A DNA stretch of 64,000 nucleotides from AV69 sp963742315 (GTDB lineage Bacteria > Verrucomicrobiota > Verrucomicrobiia > Chthoniobacterales > UBA10450), in NCBI GenBank assembly GCA_963742315.1, contig CAVULE010000011.1:24555-88554 (forward strand). Reading direction: 5' to 3'. Below are positions 37,732 to 46,805 of the stretch, piece by piece. Each line of letters begins with the position of its first letter. The first letter of the stretch is position 1. The position numbers and the translations under genes are program-made. The notes under the pieces were generated by a model. The model had not been told where the DNA came from and ran no database searches. It saw only the letters and a program-made list of their open reading frames with translations.

Positions 37732-37974
37732 TTAACGCCGGCTGACCGGTTTCTTTTGGCTGAGTTTCTTCAGAGCCGCACCTTTGTGCATGGCCATGTG
37801 GTCTGTCTTGTCGCTCTTGATTAAATATTGCGGCTCCTCCTTCGAGGCGTGGACCGTGTAGGTCTTGAACTTCATCGGCGAGGTAACCTTTTTTTGGATC
37901 GTTCCGCGGACACGGCCGGCTTCCGAGTTCCACTCAACATGGTCGCCAACTTTGAATTCGTGTTTCATCGGCAT
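37732..37974 (-). CDS. DUF2945 (Tudor-like hypervirulence-associated) protein
   Basis: Small basic protein of 80 residues. Seen: FKVGDHVEWNSEAGRVRGTIQKK with the GHVEWNSEAG-type core, the TYTVHASKEEPQYLIKSDKT strand pair and MHKGAALKKL, the complete DUF2945 pattern. Function unknown; common in stress gene clusters. Lies 25 bases upstream of the flavoprotein gene on the same strand. Confidence 0.9.
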   Translation of the reverse strand: MPMKHEFKVGDHVEWNSEAGRVRGTIQKKVTSPMKFKTYTVHASKEEPQYLIKSDKTDHMAMHKGAALKKLSQKKPVSRR

Positions 37975-38078
37975 GACTCAACGAGCGGATACGGATGTGT
38001 GATGATGTTCACGCCCGTATTTTTCTTCTTCCGCCTTCGATTTCATTAACTTCTGTCCTTTCTGTTTCACTCTTAAAA

Positions 38079-39014
38079 TCATTCCACTGGGGACGCGGCA
38101 TTGGTCCGCGGCAAAACCGGAAACGGCACCACACACAACGTGTCGCCCGGTTGCAGCGCGCTCTGTGCGAAATCCCGGAAGGCAGGCGCGACCACAACGT
38201 GCGAACGCAAATCGGCCAGCATCTTTTCCGTCTCACCCGAATCCCGACCCGCGCCGAGCCAGCGGTTCTCGTTGTTTTCGCGTCCCAGGTAACTGAAGAC
38301 CGCGGTCGGGAAGGGATAGCTTCCTTGCACTTCAAAACGTGCGCGACCAATCGGTTCGCCATTGCGAAAGACGACGACCTGCCGATCGGCTTCGCTGATC
38401 ACGATGCTCATCGGTCCCGTGAGCGCGCGTTCAGGATGCCACCGGAAATCAAGGCCGCTTAGTTTTTCCAACTTCAGGTTTTTCATCACTCGCCGGCCTC
38501 GCCATGAGCGGGCCGGGATGCGTCACCAAGGCGGAATCCGAGGATTCATTCGCGACCACCACGGTCGTGCCGACCCTGGTCACGCCGAAAAGCAGTTCTG
38601 AAAATTCCTTCGGTAAGCGAATGCATCCATGGGAATCGGGATAGCCCGGAAGTTGTCCGCCGTGCAGCGCGATCCCGCTCCAGGTCAGCCGCTCCATGTA
38701 AGGCATGGCCGCTCCCTTATAGATGTTCGAATAATGTTTGCGTTGCTTCTCCAGAACGGTGAAGACCCCGGTCGGCGTGCGATGACCGGCGCGTCCGGAG
38801 CTAATCGTCGTTCGACCAATCAGGACGCCGTTGCGATAAACATAAGCTTGTTGTTCGGGCAAACTGATCACCACCAGCACCGGCCCTGCGGTGAGGTTTC
38901 GGGGTGCCAGGTGTACTCGTTTGTCCGAAGCTGCGATCGTGGTGGAACAGGCGCAGCAAACGCGAAACTCAACATGATCGCGGCGAACAGGAACACTCCT
39001 GCCGAGCGTTTCAT
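38079..39014 (-). pseudogene. L,D-transpeptidase (ErfK/YbiS/YkuD type), two frame breaks
   Basis: Periplasmic peptidoglycan cross-linking enzyme. Three segments: signal peptide from ATG 39014 (MKRSAGVFLFAAIMLSFAFA) to PETSPQG; the YkuD domain 38880-38449 (LVVISLPEQQAYVYRNGVL, GIALHGGQLPGYP, catalytic SHGCIRLP); and a second YkuD-like C-terminal segment 38489-38079 (SIVISEADRQVVVFRNGEP) without the Cys motif. One base appears to be missing in GGGCCGG near 38886 and one extra T present near 38449, so all three restore to one protein of about 310 residues. Upstream, operator 3 (39059-39086) lies 45 bp from the start. Confidence 0.8.
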
Positions 39015-39058
39015 GAATCTCGTTGCCGCCTCATGACGGTAGGTCGATCAGAACGCCA

Positions 39059-39086
39059 TATAAGTCAGTATACTATTTGACTAATT
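39059..39086. promoter_or_regulatory. AGTCAA-N8-TTGACT operator 3 (L,D-transpeptidase)
   Basis: TATAAGTCAG, eight bases, TTGACTAATT: the same 10-8-10 layout as operators 1, 2 and 4. Lies 45 bp before the L,D-transpeptidase start (minus strand). Confidence 0.55.
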
Positions 39087-39176
39087 ATCTGATTGGTTTT
39101 TGATCTGAGTGACTCTGGTTGCGAATCAATCCCGAGGAATTGACAAACCTTTGTCCTGCTTTCCTTTTTGGATTCA

Positions 39177-40085
39177 TCAAATCTTCTGCCTGTCATCGGG
39201 TTGAGTTGCCGCAGGCACCCGCATGCGCAGCGCGCCTGTGCGAAGTCGGTAATGCAATGGCGACTGCATTATTTCCACTTCACCATCTAGTGATACTGGT
39301 ATCCTCGACGGCTCGATTTCTAAAAGCACCTCGCGACTGCAAAATATATCGAAGTCACGGCTCTCCTGCGCTTGTCGTCTCAGCATTCGAAAGCCCAGGC
39401 GCAGCATTCCGGGCATGGCGAGCGGTTTGGGCACGTAAACCGCGAACTTGTCGGCGTCGATACATTCACGGCCGGGCAAATTAAAGTAGTGGAGCTCTTC
39501 CGGGTTATTACAGATAAAGACAAAGCGGCTGCGAAAGAGGTGCTCCCCGCTTTCGGTCGATAAGCGGATTGTCATGATATTGCCCCAGCGAACAAGCGCG
39601 GTTGCCCCGCTCAGGAGCGCGACGAATCGGCTACGCCCAAATCGCAGGAACATTTCTTCGCGGTGCCGCAGCGCGAGAGGATAAAGACCGACGCTCGATC
39701 TACTAAGAAAGACCCTGCCGTTTACCTCGCCCACATTAATCTCAGCGGTGCGTCCATTCACTGCCGTGTGCACGGCTGCTTCGAGATCGAGCGGAATGTT
39801 GAGGCGACTGGCGAACAGATTAAATGTTCCGAGTGGCAGCACTCCGAGAATCTTCTCGGTGTCAGCCAACACCGTGGCAATCCCATCGATTGTCCCATCG
39901 CCGCCCGCGGCGACGATGACTTCGGCGTCGCTGCTCGCTGCTTCCTCCGCAAATTGCGCTATTTCCCCGCCATGCCTCGCAACAAACAGACGTGCAGCAA
40001 TGCCCCGCTTCTGAAAGAACTTCTTAATTTGCGCTTGAGTCTCGTCCAGATGGCGACCGGCGCCGCGATTTAGAATTACAATCAT
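39177..40085 (-). CDS. Diacylglycerol/lipid kinase family protein
   Basis: Lipid kinase of the DgkB/YegS/BmrU family, 302 residues. Seen: ILNRGAGRH at the start, the nucleotide loop VIVAAGGDGTIDGIATVL near residue 58, GVLPLGTFNLFASRLNIP near 82, and a C-terminal beta-sandwich with HYFNLPGRECIDADKFAVYV and PVSLDGEVE. Phosphorylates diacylglycerol or a related lipid with ATP. Alone on its strand; the start is 39 bp from LysR-type site B, which points the other way to rnk2, so B may affect both. Confidence 0.88.
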   Translation of the reverse strand: MIVILNRGAGRHLDETQAQIKKFFQKRGIAARLFVARHGGEIAQFAEEAASSDAEVIVAAGGDGTIDGIATVLADTEKILGVLPLGTFNLFASRLNIPLDLEAAVHTAVNGRTAEINVGEVNGRVFLSRSSVGLYPLALRHREEMFLRFGRSRFVALLSGATALVRWGNIMTIRLSTESGEHLFRSRFVFICNNPEELHYFNLPGRECIDADKFAVYVPKPLAMPGMLRLGFRMLRRQAQESRDFDIFCSREVLLEIEPSRIPVSLDGEVEIMQSPLHYRLRTGALRMRVPAATQPDDRQKI

Positions 40086-40123
40086 CCTTGTTGAAATCTT
40101 CTATAAAGCATCATCGCCACCCG

Positions 40124-40163
40124 ATAACGAAAGACTATCGTAATGATCGTACATAAGTCTTAG
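40124..40163 (+). promoter_or_regulatory. LysR-type 15-7-15 operator, site B
   Basis: ATAA-N7-CTAT, seven bases, ATCG-N7-GTCT, then TAG. Sits in the gap between the lipid kinase (minus) and the second rnk (plus), 23-41 bp before the possible rnk starts. Confidence 0.68.
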
Positions 40164-40186
40164 TAACTCTGTCGCCGGAATGGTTA

Positions 40187-40654
40187 GTGTCTGTGATGAT
40201 GACTATGCAAGTTAGACAATTCCGCGAAGATAATGATGGGATTAAGAATCCCATTTATATCACCCGCCAGGACAAGCAGCGCCTCGAAGATTTGCTTATG
40301 GAAGTAGAGGCTTCCGATCCGCGCAAGCATGGGGATCTGAAAGCCCTGACGGAAGAGCTGCACCGAGCTATCATCGTTAATCCAAGAGATGTACCTAGCG
40401 ACGTGATCACGATGAACTCACGTGCGGAGATGCGTGATCTTGAGAGCGGCGAAACTGTCGACTTCACTCTTGTTTTCCCCTCTGAAGCAAACATCGACGA
40501 AGAAAAGATTTCTGTGCTCGCACCAATTGGAGCCGGAATGCTCGGGTATCGCGTCGGCGATCAGTTCGAGTGGAAGGTGCCTGGCGGATTACGTCGAATG
40601 AAGGTGACAAAGGTTCACTATCAGCCCGAAGCAGCCGGAGATTTTGATCGCTGA
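40187..40654 (+). CDS. rnk: Rnk/GreA C-terminal domain protein, paralogue 2
   Basis: Second Rnk-type RNA polymerase secondary-channel factor, up to 155 residues; GTG 40187, ATG 40196 and ATG 40205 are possible starts. Seen: N-terminal coiled coil (TRQDKQRLEDLLMEVEAS and LKALTEELHRAII), then SDVITMNSRAEMRDLESGE, ISVLAPIGAGMLGYRVGD, FEWKVPGGLRRMKV and the YQPEAAGD terminus. Preceded by LysR-type site B. Two Rnk paralogues under the same kind of operator suggest that this regulon adjusts transcription elongation or fidelity under stress. Confidence 0.9.
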   Translation: MSVMMTMQVRQFREDNDGIKNPIYITRQDKQRLEDLLMEVEASDPRKHGDLKALTEELHRAIIVNPRDVPSDVITMNSRAEMRDLESGETVDFTLVFPSEANIDEEKISVLAPIGAGMLGYRVGDQFEWKVPGGLRRMKVTKVHYQPEAAGDFDR

Positions 40655-40717
40655 GTTGATCGGCGGGCAATGCGTTTCCGATAAAGACTGCACGAAAGCG
40701 GTAAATTCTTTACGCGA

Positions 40718-41503
40718 ATGATCTTTGACTTTCTGACACAACGAAGGCGCCGGAATGTGCGCGCTCGTCCTTTTCCGTCAGCATGGAAATCGATTGTCGC
40801 GCGCAACGTTCCAATTTTCCGGCGCCTCCCGCCCGCGGATCAGAAAGAACTCCTTGGCTGCGTGCAAATCTTCCTCGCAGAAAAACATTTCGAAGGTTGC
40901 GGTGGACTTGAATTAACCGATGAGATCCGTGTCACTATCGCCGCGCAGGCGTGCCTCCTTCTGTTGCATCGGGAGACGGATTACTACCCTGAGCTAACGT
41001 CGATTCTCGTTTATCCCTCGGCTTACATCGCGCATGAAGACCGCTACCTCGGAAACAACATTTGGGAGCAGGGCGAAGACGGCCGTCTTGGTCACACCGG
41101 CCGGCGAATGGGATCGCTTGTGCTCGCATGGGACGAAGTTAAACGCGACGCCGCTGACCCCCCCAACGGGAGAAATCTGGTCCTACACGAATTCGCGCAT
41201 CAACTCGACTTCGAGGACTTCCAAACAGACGGTGCGCCCGCCCTTTCGACTCGAAAGGAGTACCGCGCTTGGGCGCGAGTGATGAGTCGCGAGTTCGAAG
41301 CGTTGCAGAGAGCAGATGACGCGGGAACGCCAACTCTCCTCGATACCTACGGCGCAACGAACCCCGCTGAATTCTTCGCAGTAACGACCGAGGCATTCTT
41401 CGAGCGCCCGCGTGCGCTTCGTGCGAAACAGCCTGAGTTATACGCAGAACTCGCACACTTCTACCGCCAGGATCCCGCCACTTACTCAGCCGAGGCCACT
41501 TAA
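40718..41503 (+). CDS. mtfA: Zinc-dependent peptidase MtfA (M90)
   Basis: Cytosolic metallopeptidase, 261 residues; in E. coli MtfA binds the glucose repressor Mlc. Seen: RNVPIFRRLPPADQKELLGC at the start, EIRVTIAAQACLLLLHRE near residue 72, the zinc motif VLHEFAHQLDFED near 155, and DTYGATNPAEFFAVTTEAFFE near 210 with the downstream glutamate ligand. Intact frame. The gap from rnk2 is 63 bases on the same strand, so it may be co-transcribed. Confidence 0.92.
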   Translation: MIFDFLTQRRRRNVRARPFPSAWKSIVARNVPIFRRLPPADQKELLGCVQIFLAEKHFEGCGGLELTDEIRVTIAAQACLLLLHRETDYYPELTSILVYPSAYIAHEDRYLGNNIWEQGEDGRLGHTGRRMGSLVLAWDEVKRDAADPPNGRNLVLHEFAHQLDFEDFQTDGAPALSTRKEYRAWARVMSREFEALQRADDAGTPTLLDTYGATNPAEFFAVTTEAFFERPRALRAKQPELYAELAHFYRQDPATYSAEAT

Positions 41504-41860
41504 CGAGAAGTGCACTTCGTGAATTTACTTGTCTGTCCAGTTGGTACCAACGCGTGCGAATGGGTGCCATTACTCCATAGCCTAAAGCTATCACTTTCTT
41601 CGAAAACAAGTCCTCGTGGATTCTCGCGGCACTAGATTAAGATGGCCATTCACGACCGGATGAACCAGCCAATGCTCACTTTCCCTTCTTCTAATCTCCT
41701 GCTGCAAGCGCAACATCCGCCCGTGCAGAGACTCTCTTTCCCAGACGAGAATAGACCTGCTCGCGGCGCATTTTGCCCTAGGGAAATCAATCGCTGGATC
41801 GCTCGCTGGGAAAATGAAGGCGGCGCAGTCGCCTGGAGGGAGCGTGGATTCTGTAACCTC
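41504..41860. other. Spacer upstream of the haemoglobin gene
   Basis: No supported gene. The haemoglobin frame stays open back to 41642, but those 73 codons do not resemble the family. The stretch should hold the promoter for the haemoglobin/DoxX-NirK operon; no operator copy of either motif was found in it. Confidence 0.4.
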
Positions 41861-42283
41861 ATGAATGTGCTCTGCGATATCGAAACGGCGCAAGATGTGA
41901 AGAGGCTTGTCGATGCCTTCTACGCCAAAGTTAACTGCGATGAGCTGCTCGCACCGATTTTCAACGAGACCGCGCAGGTTGATTGGCCGAAGCATCTCCC
42001 GACGATGTACCGCTTCTGGCAATCCCTGCTATTCGGGAGCGGTAACTATCAGGGCGCGCCATTTCCAAAGCACGCCGTTCTTCCAGTGCAGCAGGCACAT
42101 TTCGAACGGTGGCTCACTTTGTTCGCGGAAACGGTCGACGAAAACTTCGCTGGACCAAAGAGCGAGGAAGCAAAAAGCCGCGCTGTGTGCATTGCCGATA
42201 CGTTCGCGCGTCGCATGGGTGTGCTGACTGACCCTGCAGCGCTCGCGCGAATTCTGTACGATGAGTGCCATCGCGCGCGGTGA
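41861..42283 (+). CDS. Group III truncated haemoglobin
   Basis: Haem protein of 140 residues from the ATG at 41861. Seen: distal tyrosine in LVDAFYAKV near residue 20, LAPIFNETAQVDWPKHLPTM, YRFWQSLLFGSGNYQGAPF, proximal histidine in PKHAVL near 75, and HFERWLTLFAETVDENFAG with the conserved Trp, all as in Campylobacter Ctb. Such globins bind O2 and NO and act in oxygen or nitrosative stress. It is followed after 25 bases by the DoxX-NirK-like fusion, which suggests a joint role in handling NO or nitrite. Confidence 0.88.
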   Translation: MNVLCDIETAQDVKRLVDAFYAKVNCDELLAPIFNETAQVDWPKHLPTMYRFWQSLLFGSGNYQGAPFPKHAVLPVQQAHFERWLTLFAETVDENFAGPKSEEAKSRAVCIADTFARRMGVLTDPAALARILYDECHRAR

Positions 42284-42308
42284 AATGCTGCTGGAAAAGA
42301 GCTAAGCG

Positions 42309-43894
42309 ATGGAACCCGTCGCAAATCAAGCAAACGCAAAATCAACCCCCGAAATCCAATCGGCAGCGTGGCTGATCGTCGCCGCCGCCGCACTCCGCAC
42401 CGCCTTCGGCATTCTCATGGCGATCGATGCCTACCTGAAATGGCAGCCGGGATTTGCCGCGCATTACGTCGGCTACCTTCAGAATGCCGCGAACGCACAG
42501 CCGCATTGGTTGCAAGGGTGGTTTCATATGTGGCTGCGTCTGGTCACGATGCACACCCCGTTCTTCATTTCCGCCACGCGGCTCATTGAAACGGCAATTG
42601 CTATTGGTCTGCTGCTCGGTTTCGCGCGCCGCATCACTTACTTCGCTGGCGCGCTGTTCAGTCTGTTGATCTGGTCCACCGCGGAAGGATTTGGGGGCCC
42701 TTATACCTCTGGCGCAACCAATGTCGGGCCGGCGTTGGTATACGCACTCGTGTTCATCGCCGCGGCGCTTTTTCGAGCATCTGCTCGGCCGCAATCCCTA
42801 CAGTCTCGATTACTACATCGAGCCGTCGCTATCCGAAGTGGGCATCGCTGGTGGAATGGGCGCCGAAACGTTCCGTGCAACCGCCTCCGGCACTCAATTG
42901 GGACCAGCAGCTCGGCGTGATCGGCGCAATCATCGTCATCCTTGTCTTTGCTCTATCGACGCTCGGCAGCGCGAGGACTGCCTTGCCACCGACTCCGCAA
43001 AACGCCGCCGCCGCCGTGTCGCCGCTGAGCATCGCCTCGGGTGCGCCGGTCGCACATGCCTTTTCGCCGGTGCTGCCGCCACTCATCGGGAACGGCGACG
43101 CTGTTGCCGTGACGATCGAGTCGAAGGACACGACGATCGAGATCGCGAGCGGCGTGCAATACCAGGCATGGACATTCAACGGCACCGTGCCGGGACCGAT
43201 TCTGCATGTCCGGCAGGGGCAAACAGTGAACGTCACCTTCGTTAACAACGGCACAATGCAGCACTCGATCGACTTCCACGCCGCCCAGGTCGCGCCGGAT
43301 ATCGCCTACCGCTCCATCAATCCCGGGCAGAAGCTGGAGTTCTCATTTGTCGCCGCCACTCCGGGCGCATTTGTTTACCACTGCGGCACGCCGCCCGTGC
43401 TCCAGCACATCGCCAACGGAATGTACGGCGCCATCATCGTCGATCCAGCCGAGCCGCTGCCACCCGCCGACGTGAGCTACGTGCTGGTGCAAAGCGAATG
43501 GTACACTGCGCAAGCCGAAGGGACGCTCATGACGGGCGATTACGACAAGATGATGAGCGTCAGGCCCGACGAAGTCGTCTTCAACGGCATCGCCTTCCAG
43601 TACAACGATCATCCGCTTACGGCCAAAGTCGGGCAACGCGTCCGGCTCTACGTCATCGATGCCGGCCCAAATCTCGCCAGCGCATTCCACATCATCGGCG
43701 GAATGTTCGCTGCCGTTTACCCCGATGGTGACGCGAAACATGCGCTCAGCGGAGTTTCCACTTATCCGATCGCGCCAGGCCAGGGCGTGGTGTTCGACGC
43801 GATCATTCCGCACCCAGGGAAGTATCCGATTGTCGATCATAACATGCGAGACATGATGATTGGCGCCGCGGGCGAGCTGCAGGTCACGCCGTGA
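42309..43894 (+). CDS. DoxX-like membrane domain fused to NirK-like multicopper oxidase, two frame breaks
   Basis: Composite gene of about 525 codons. N-terminal part (42309 to about 42840): four membrane helices with the DoxX end LLGRNPYSLDYYIEPSLS. C-terminal part (from 42851): one membrane helix (QLGVIGAIIVILVFALSTLG), then two cupredoxin domains with type 1 copper ligands (MQHSIDFHAA, FVYHCGTPPVLQH, NGMYGAI) and the NirK residues Asp in SIDFHA, His in AFHIIGGM and DHNM. Frame changes near 42770 (five-T run) and 42836 join the parts. Known NirK reduces nitrite to NO; residue conservation allows that here, but a broader two-domain multicopper oxidase role remains possible. Operon with the globin. 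Confidence 0.8.
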
Positions 43895-43975
43895 AGGTGT
43901 TCATTTCGCGCGCGGTCTGCCGAATCCTCGGGACTCCGCGAGCTGACTCCTGCTGTCGCGCCTGGGTGGTGAAAG

Positions 43976-44015
43976 ATAGTGATAAGCTATGCGTTTGATC
44001 GAATCAGAGTCTTAT
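43976..44015 (+). promoter_or_regulatory. LysR-type 15-7-15 operator, site C
   Basis: ATAG-N7-CTAT, seven bases, ATCG-N7-GTCT, then TAT. First half is a perfect ATAG-N7-CTAT. Ends 67 bp before the start of the small membrane gene at 44083; CATAGT at 44025-44030 could be its -10 element. Confidence 0.68.
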
Positions 44016-44082
44016 TCGAACCGAGCATAGTGCATAGAGTCACAACGGCGGGACGTATCAACCCTCTCGTCGAAATACTCAT

Positions 44083-44376
44083 ATGCAAACTGCAACAATG
44101 AAAACCTCGGAGGTAGCACCAAACGCTCGGGTGATCCGGATATGGCGACCTCCAGCAGCAAACCGGACTCAACGGCGGCACGTGGTGCCGCCCGCAGCGG
44201 TATACAAACCGTCGAGCAAATGGACAGTCGTGGCAGCGTTTATTCTTTCGGTAGCACTGCATGCTGGCGCCGTCGTGTGGGTCGAGACGCAGCGGGAGGA
44301 GCCGCCGCTGGCTCTCGTTGCCTCTTCCGAGCAATCGGTGAAGCGCGCTTCGGAGGGGCGGCATCGAAGCCGATAG
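44083..44376 (+). CDS. Small single-helix membrane protein (97 aa), TonB-like N-terminus
   Basis: Protein of 97 residues with a basic N-terminal half and one membrane helix (WTVVAAFILSVALHAGAVVW, about residues 47-66) carrying the SxxLH pattern typical of TonB-type anchors, followed by a short periplasmic tail without the proline stretch or C-terminal domain of TonB. No family assigned. It follows site C and converges on the NhaR-like gene. Confidence 0.6.
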   Translation: MQTATMKTSEVAPNARVIRIWRPPAANRTQRRHVVPPAAVYKPSSKWTVVAAFILSVALHAGAVVWVETQREEPPLALVASSEQSVKRASEGRHRSR

Positions 44377-44402
44377 GATCAGCACAAAGGACGCAACACG
44401 GC

Positions 44403-45302
44403 TCACGCAAATAGACTCGAATATGCATGTTCCGTGATGGCCATAGCTGCCGGGTTTTTCACTCGCCGCTCTGCGGTGATCGCATAGAATTCCGTCCCGC
44501 ACTCGTCGACATTCGCGATAACTCTCAGGCTCCAATGTTTCAGGACTTCTCGCGCAACCACGGTAGGCACGACGGTAAAGCCGCGTCCGGCAGTGGCACA
44601 AAAAACCATCAGTGCGGAGTCCTCGTACTCTCCGAGGAGACGAGGATGAATTCCCTTAGTATCGAACCAAGTCTCTAGCACCGCTCGCATGCCCATGTTT
44701 TCTGTCGGCAGCAATGCAGTAGCCCCATTCAAAGATTGTGGGAAATTGCGTCGGAGCTTCTTAGCGATCGCTGGCACCGCACAAAAAGTGACACCGGAAC
44801 GTCCGAGCCGATGGTTAAAAGTCTTTGCTTTCAGGCTGCTCGAGGCTGGTTCATCAGCGAGCACAATGTCGAGCCGGTGCGCCTGCAATTGATTGACCAA
44901 AACCTCGATCGCCGCCATACGGCAAACGACATGAACCGGTTCGGAAAAGCTGATCGCAGGTTTGAGGAATTCAAAACCCATCAGCTTGGAAATCGAGTCC
45001 GTCATTCCGACATTTAGTCGGAGCAAACGCCCGCCAGGGCGCTGTTTCACGGCATTCATCAGTTCACGTCCCGCGGAGAAGATTTCGTCTGCGTAGGTGA
45101 GCACAAGCTGGCCCATTTCGGTAAGCACGAGATTGCGGCCGCTGCGCTTAAAAAGTTTTTCGCCGAGCGAGTCTTCCAAGAGCCTGAGCTGAGCGCTGAT
45201 CGAAGGCTGCGACACGTGAAGTTCGTCGGCCGCTTTTCGTACGCCTCCCTTTCTGGCGACGGTCCAGAAGTAGCGCAGATGATGAAAATTCAACCATTCC
45301 AC
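44403..45302 (-). CDS. LysR-type regulator, NhaR-like
   Basis: Transcription factor of 299 residues, close in length and motifs to E. coli NhaR (sodium/proton stress). Seen: WLNFHHLRYFWTVARKGGVR with helix-turn-helix AADELHVSQPSISAQLRLLE at about residues 20-45, KLFKRSGRNLVLTEMGQLVL, then the effector domain LNVGMTDSISKLMGFEFLK, DIVLADEPASSS, GVTFCAVP, LLPTENMGMR and HAYSSLF at the end. Start ATG at 45302 is 14 bp from LysR-type site E. Because six such sites occur near stress genes in this window, this regulator is the natural candidate to bind them; the binding itself is inferred. Confidence 0.9.
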   Translation of the reverse strand: MEWLNFHHLRYFWTVARKGGVRKAADELHVSQPSISAQLRLLEDSLGEKLFKRSGRNLVLTEMGQLVLTYADEIFSAGRELMNAVKQRPGGRLLRLNVGMTDSISKLMGFEFLKPAISFSEPVHVVCRMAAIEVLVNQLQAHRLDIVLADEPASSSLKAKTFNHRLGRSGVTFCAVPAIAKKLRRNFPQSLNGATALLPTENMGMRAVLETWFDTKGIHPRLLGEYEDSALMVFCATAGRGFTVVPTVVAREVLKHWSLRVIANVDECGTEFYAITAERRVKNPAAMAITEHAYSSLFA

Positions 45303-45316
45303 GCTGGAAACGATAC

Positions 45317-45356
45317 ATAACGAAAACCTAACGGTCTAATCGAATATGAATCTTCG
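45317..45356 (+). promoter_or_regulatory. LysR-type 15-7-15 operator, site E (next to the LysR gene)
   Basis: ATAA-N7-CTAA, seven bases, ATCG-N7-ATCT. Lies 14 bp upstream of the NhaR-like start codon and reads towards the divergent genes at 45399-46208. This is the position expected for an autoregulated LysR gene with a divergent target. Confidence 0.65.
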
Positions 45357-45398
45357 TCGTTTACGGCGCGAGCAATAGATTCCTGGCGTCAACCGTAA

Positions 45399-45698
45399 GC
45401 GACCCATGATTGCACTGCTCACATATCCGACAACGCATCGAGTCCACAGCTTTTCAGAAACGAACCGAAAACGATTCGTTCTCTTATCGAAGTTTGGGAA
45501 CTACATCGCATCATCGCAGATCCAGCCTCTGAGGCCGCCGATGTGAAAAACGCGAAGCTACGTCTGCTGCGCACGCTCAGGAAATCGAGAATCTTCGAAC
45601 GAACAATACCTCAGCCATTTCAGCGGAACATTGAAAAAGAGAGGAGCAACGCGGAGCGATCAAGGTCGGTCGCGATCGATCGCATCATCGAACCTTGA
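45399..45698 (+). CDS. Possible small ORF coupled to the next gene
   Basis: A frame open from 45399 to TGA 45696-45698 has coding character from about 45480 (TIRSLIEVWELHRIIADPAS, KNAKLRLLRTLRKSRIFE, RSRSVAIDRIIEP) but no ATG; GTG at the DVKNAK position is the only usual start late in the frame. The stop is 9 bases before the ATG of the next gene, with GAGGAGG between. It may be a helical protein whose start was lost to an indel. It lies downstream of site E. Confidence 0.35.
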   Translation, partial: ATHDCTAHISDNASSPQLFRNEPKTIRSLIEVWELHRIIADPASEAADVKNAKLRLLRTLRKSRIFERTIPQPFQRNIEKERSNAERSRSVAIDRIIEP

Positions 45699-45707
45699 GG
45701 AGGCAAT

Positions 45708-46110
45708 ATGAAACGAACTGAAATTCATCTTTCAGAGCCGTTCGAAGAGGTTCTGGCAAGTCTGCTCACGCTGCCAAGTACGCACACAGAAACCGATGAG
45801 CTTCGCTTTTTGGGCGCCGCCGATTCAGTGTTGCGCGAAAGCGCCAAGTGCGACGCAGAAGTTAAGGAAGCCCTGCGTTCTCTGTATGAAGCGGCACATG
45901 GCCGGCAGGTTGAAACGCAAATTGGCTTTGTTACGATCGCTCCACCGGTCGCTGGTTTCCTCAAGAAAAAGCCATATTACGTCGCCACACAGCACGAGTT
46001 TTTTCTCGAAGCGTTCACGAGAATTCTCGTTGGAGATTCGCCTCGCAAAGAGCGAACAAATGTTTCGTGGACGCCAGGCGGCACACTCGCCACAAGCCGC
46101 CGCGGCATAG
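45708..46110 (+). CDS. Hypothetical protein (about 130 aa)
   Basis: Protein starting MKRTEIHLSEPFEEVLASLL with an excellent ribosome site (GAGGAGG at -9). It continues through EALRSLYEAAHGRQVETQIG, an IAPPVAGFLKKKPYYVATQ segment, and a FFLEAFTRILVG helix. The first frame runs on to 46208 as improbable sequence; a one-base shift near 46045 gives KSEQMFRGRQAAHSPQ and a stop at 46108, a more natural end. No family recognised. It precedes HPF on the same strand in the region governed by site E. Confidence 0.55.
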
Positions 46111-46204
46111 ACGCGCCCCGCCGCCACACAAGAAGAGAAAACCGAAATGTTTTTCTCTGCCCAACGTCGTCACGATTTACGAGCAACCACCAACTAACGC
46201 GCCG

Positions 46205-46510
46205 ATGACTAACTTGCCCATTCATATCACGACTCATCACCTCAGCGTGAGCAATGCATTGCGACGATTTGCGCGAGAAAAGATCAGCTCGTGTCTCGCT
46301 TCGCGAACGATGCCCTCGCAGCCGACGTCGTATTGCGTCGGCATGCGCGGCGCAAAAAAGCGCTTTTCAGCAAGTGCGCGACTCGCACTGCCGGGGCGCG
46401 ACATTCATGGCCGTGCCTTCGCCAGCAACCTATATGCGGCAATCGGAAAACTCGTAGGCAAACTGGCGCGTCTCTCCCGTAAACGAAAGACGCGGCTTGC
46501 AAAAACATTC
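46205..46510 (+). CDS. Ribosome hibernation promoting factor-like (HPF/RaiA), frame-broken
   Basis: Ribosome-binding stasis factor, about 100 residues. Seen: MTNLPIHITTHHLSVSNALR and FAREKISS from 46205; then the next frame for RFANDALAADVVLRRHARRK (46290-46370); then the first frame again for RFSASARLALPGRDIHGRAF, LYAAIGKLVGKLARLSRKRK up to about 46500. Two one-base changes restore a full HPF. HPF dimerises or blocks idle ribosomes in starvation, which fits the Rnk and stress genes around. After 46510 the frame continues without meaning. Confidence 0.75.
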
Positions 46511-46745
46511 GACCATCCCGGACGAAGCGAGACTTCCGCCGAAGTCACCGTACCGCCACATCCGCAAAACGTCTTGCCTGAGCCATCCGATACTCGGGGA
46601 CAATCTCGCATTCACGAAGTTGGTCAGGAAATGCGAGCCTTCCCCTTTCGACGCAAAGGCGCCTTTGCAGCTTCGCCCATACCCATCGGTGCAGGGAATG
46701 AAGGGTGTGATGACGGTAAGATAGCGAGTCGATCGTTATTAACGG

Positions 46746-46805
46746 GTCGATGCCGAGCACGATCTCGAGCGCCGTCAGGGTAAGCAGTGCAATCCAAATC
46801 TGATC
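46746..46805 (-). pseudogene. TerC-family gene remnant (about 20 codons)
   Basis: Reads QIWIALLTLTALEIVLGID, the conserved first membrane helix of TerC-type integral membrane proteins. The next residues depart at once from the family (expected N-x-I-F-I-S), so only a shard of the gene is left. On the minus strand between HPF and site D. Confidence 0.6.

Noticed and set aside
46430..46615. Minus-strand frame resembling a transposase piece (GWLRQDVLRMWRY)
   Set aside because: Too short, no catalytic motif, no inverted repeats.
46511..46783. C-terminal extension of HPF to 46783
   Set aside because: After about residue 100 the sequence no longer resembles HPF; the frame is open by chance.
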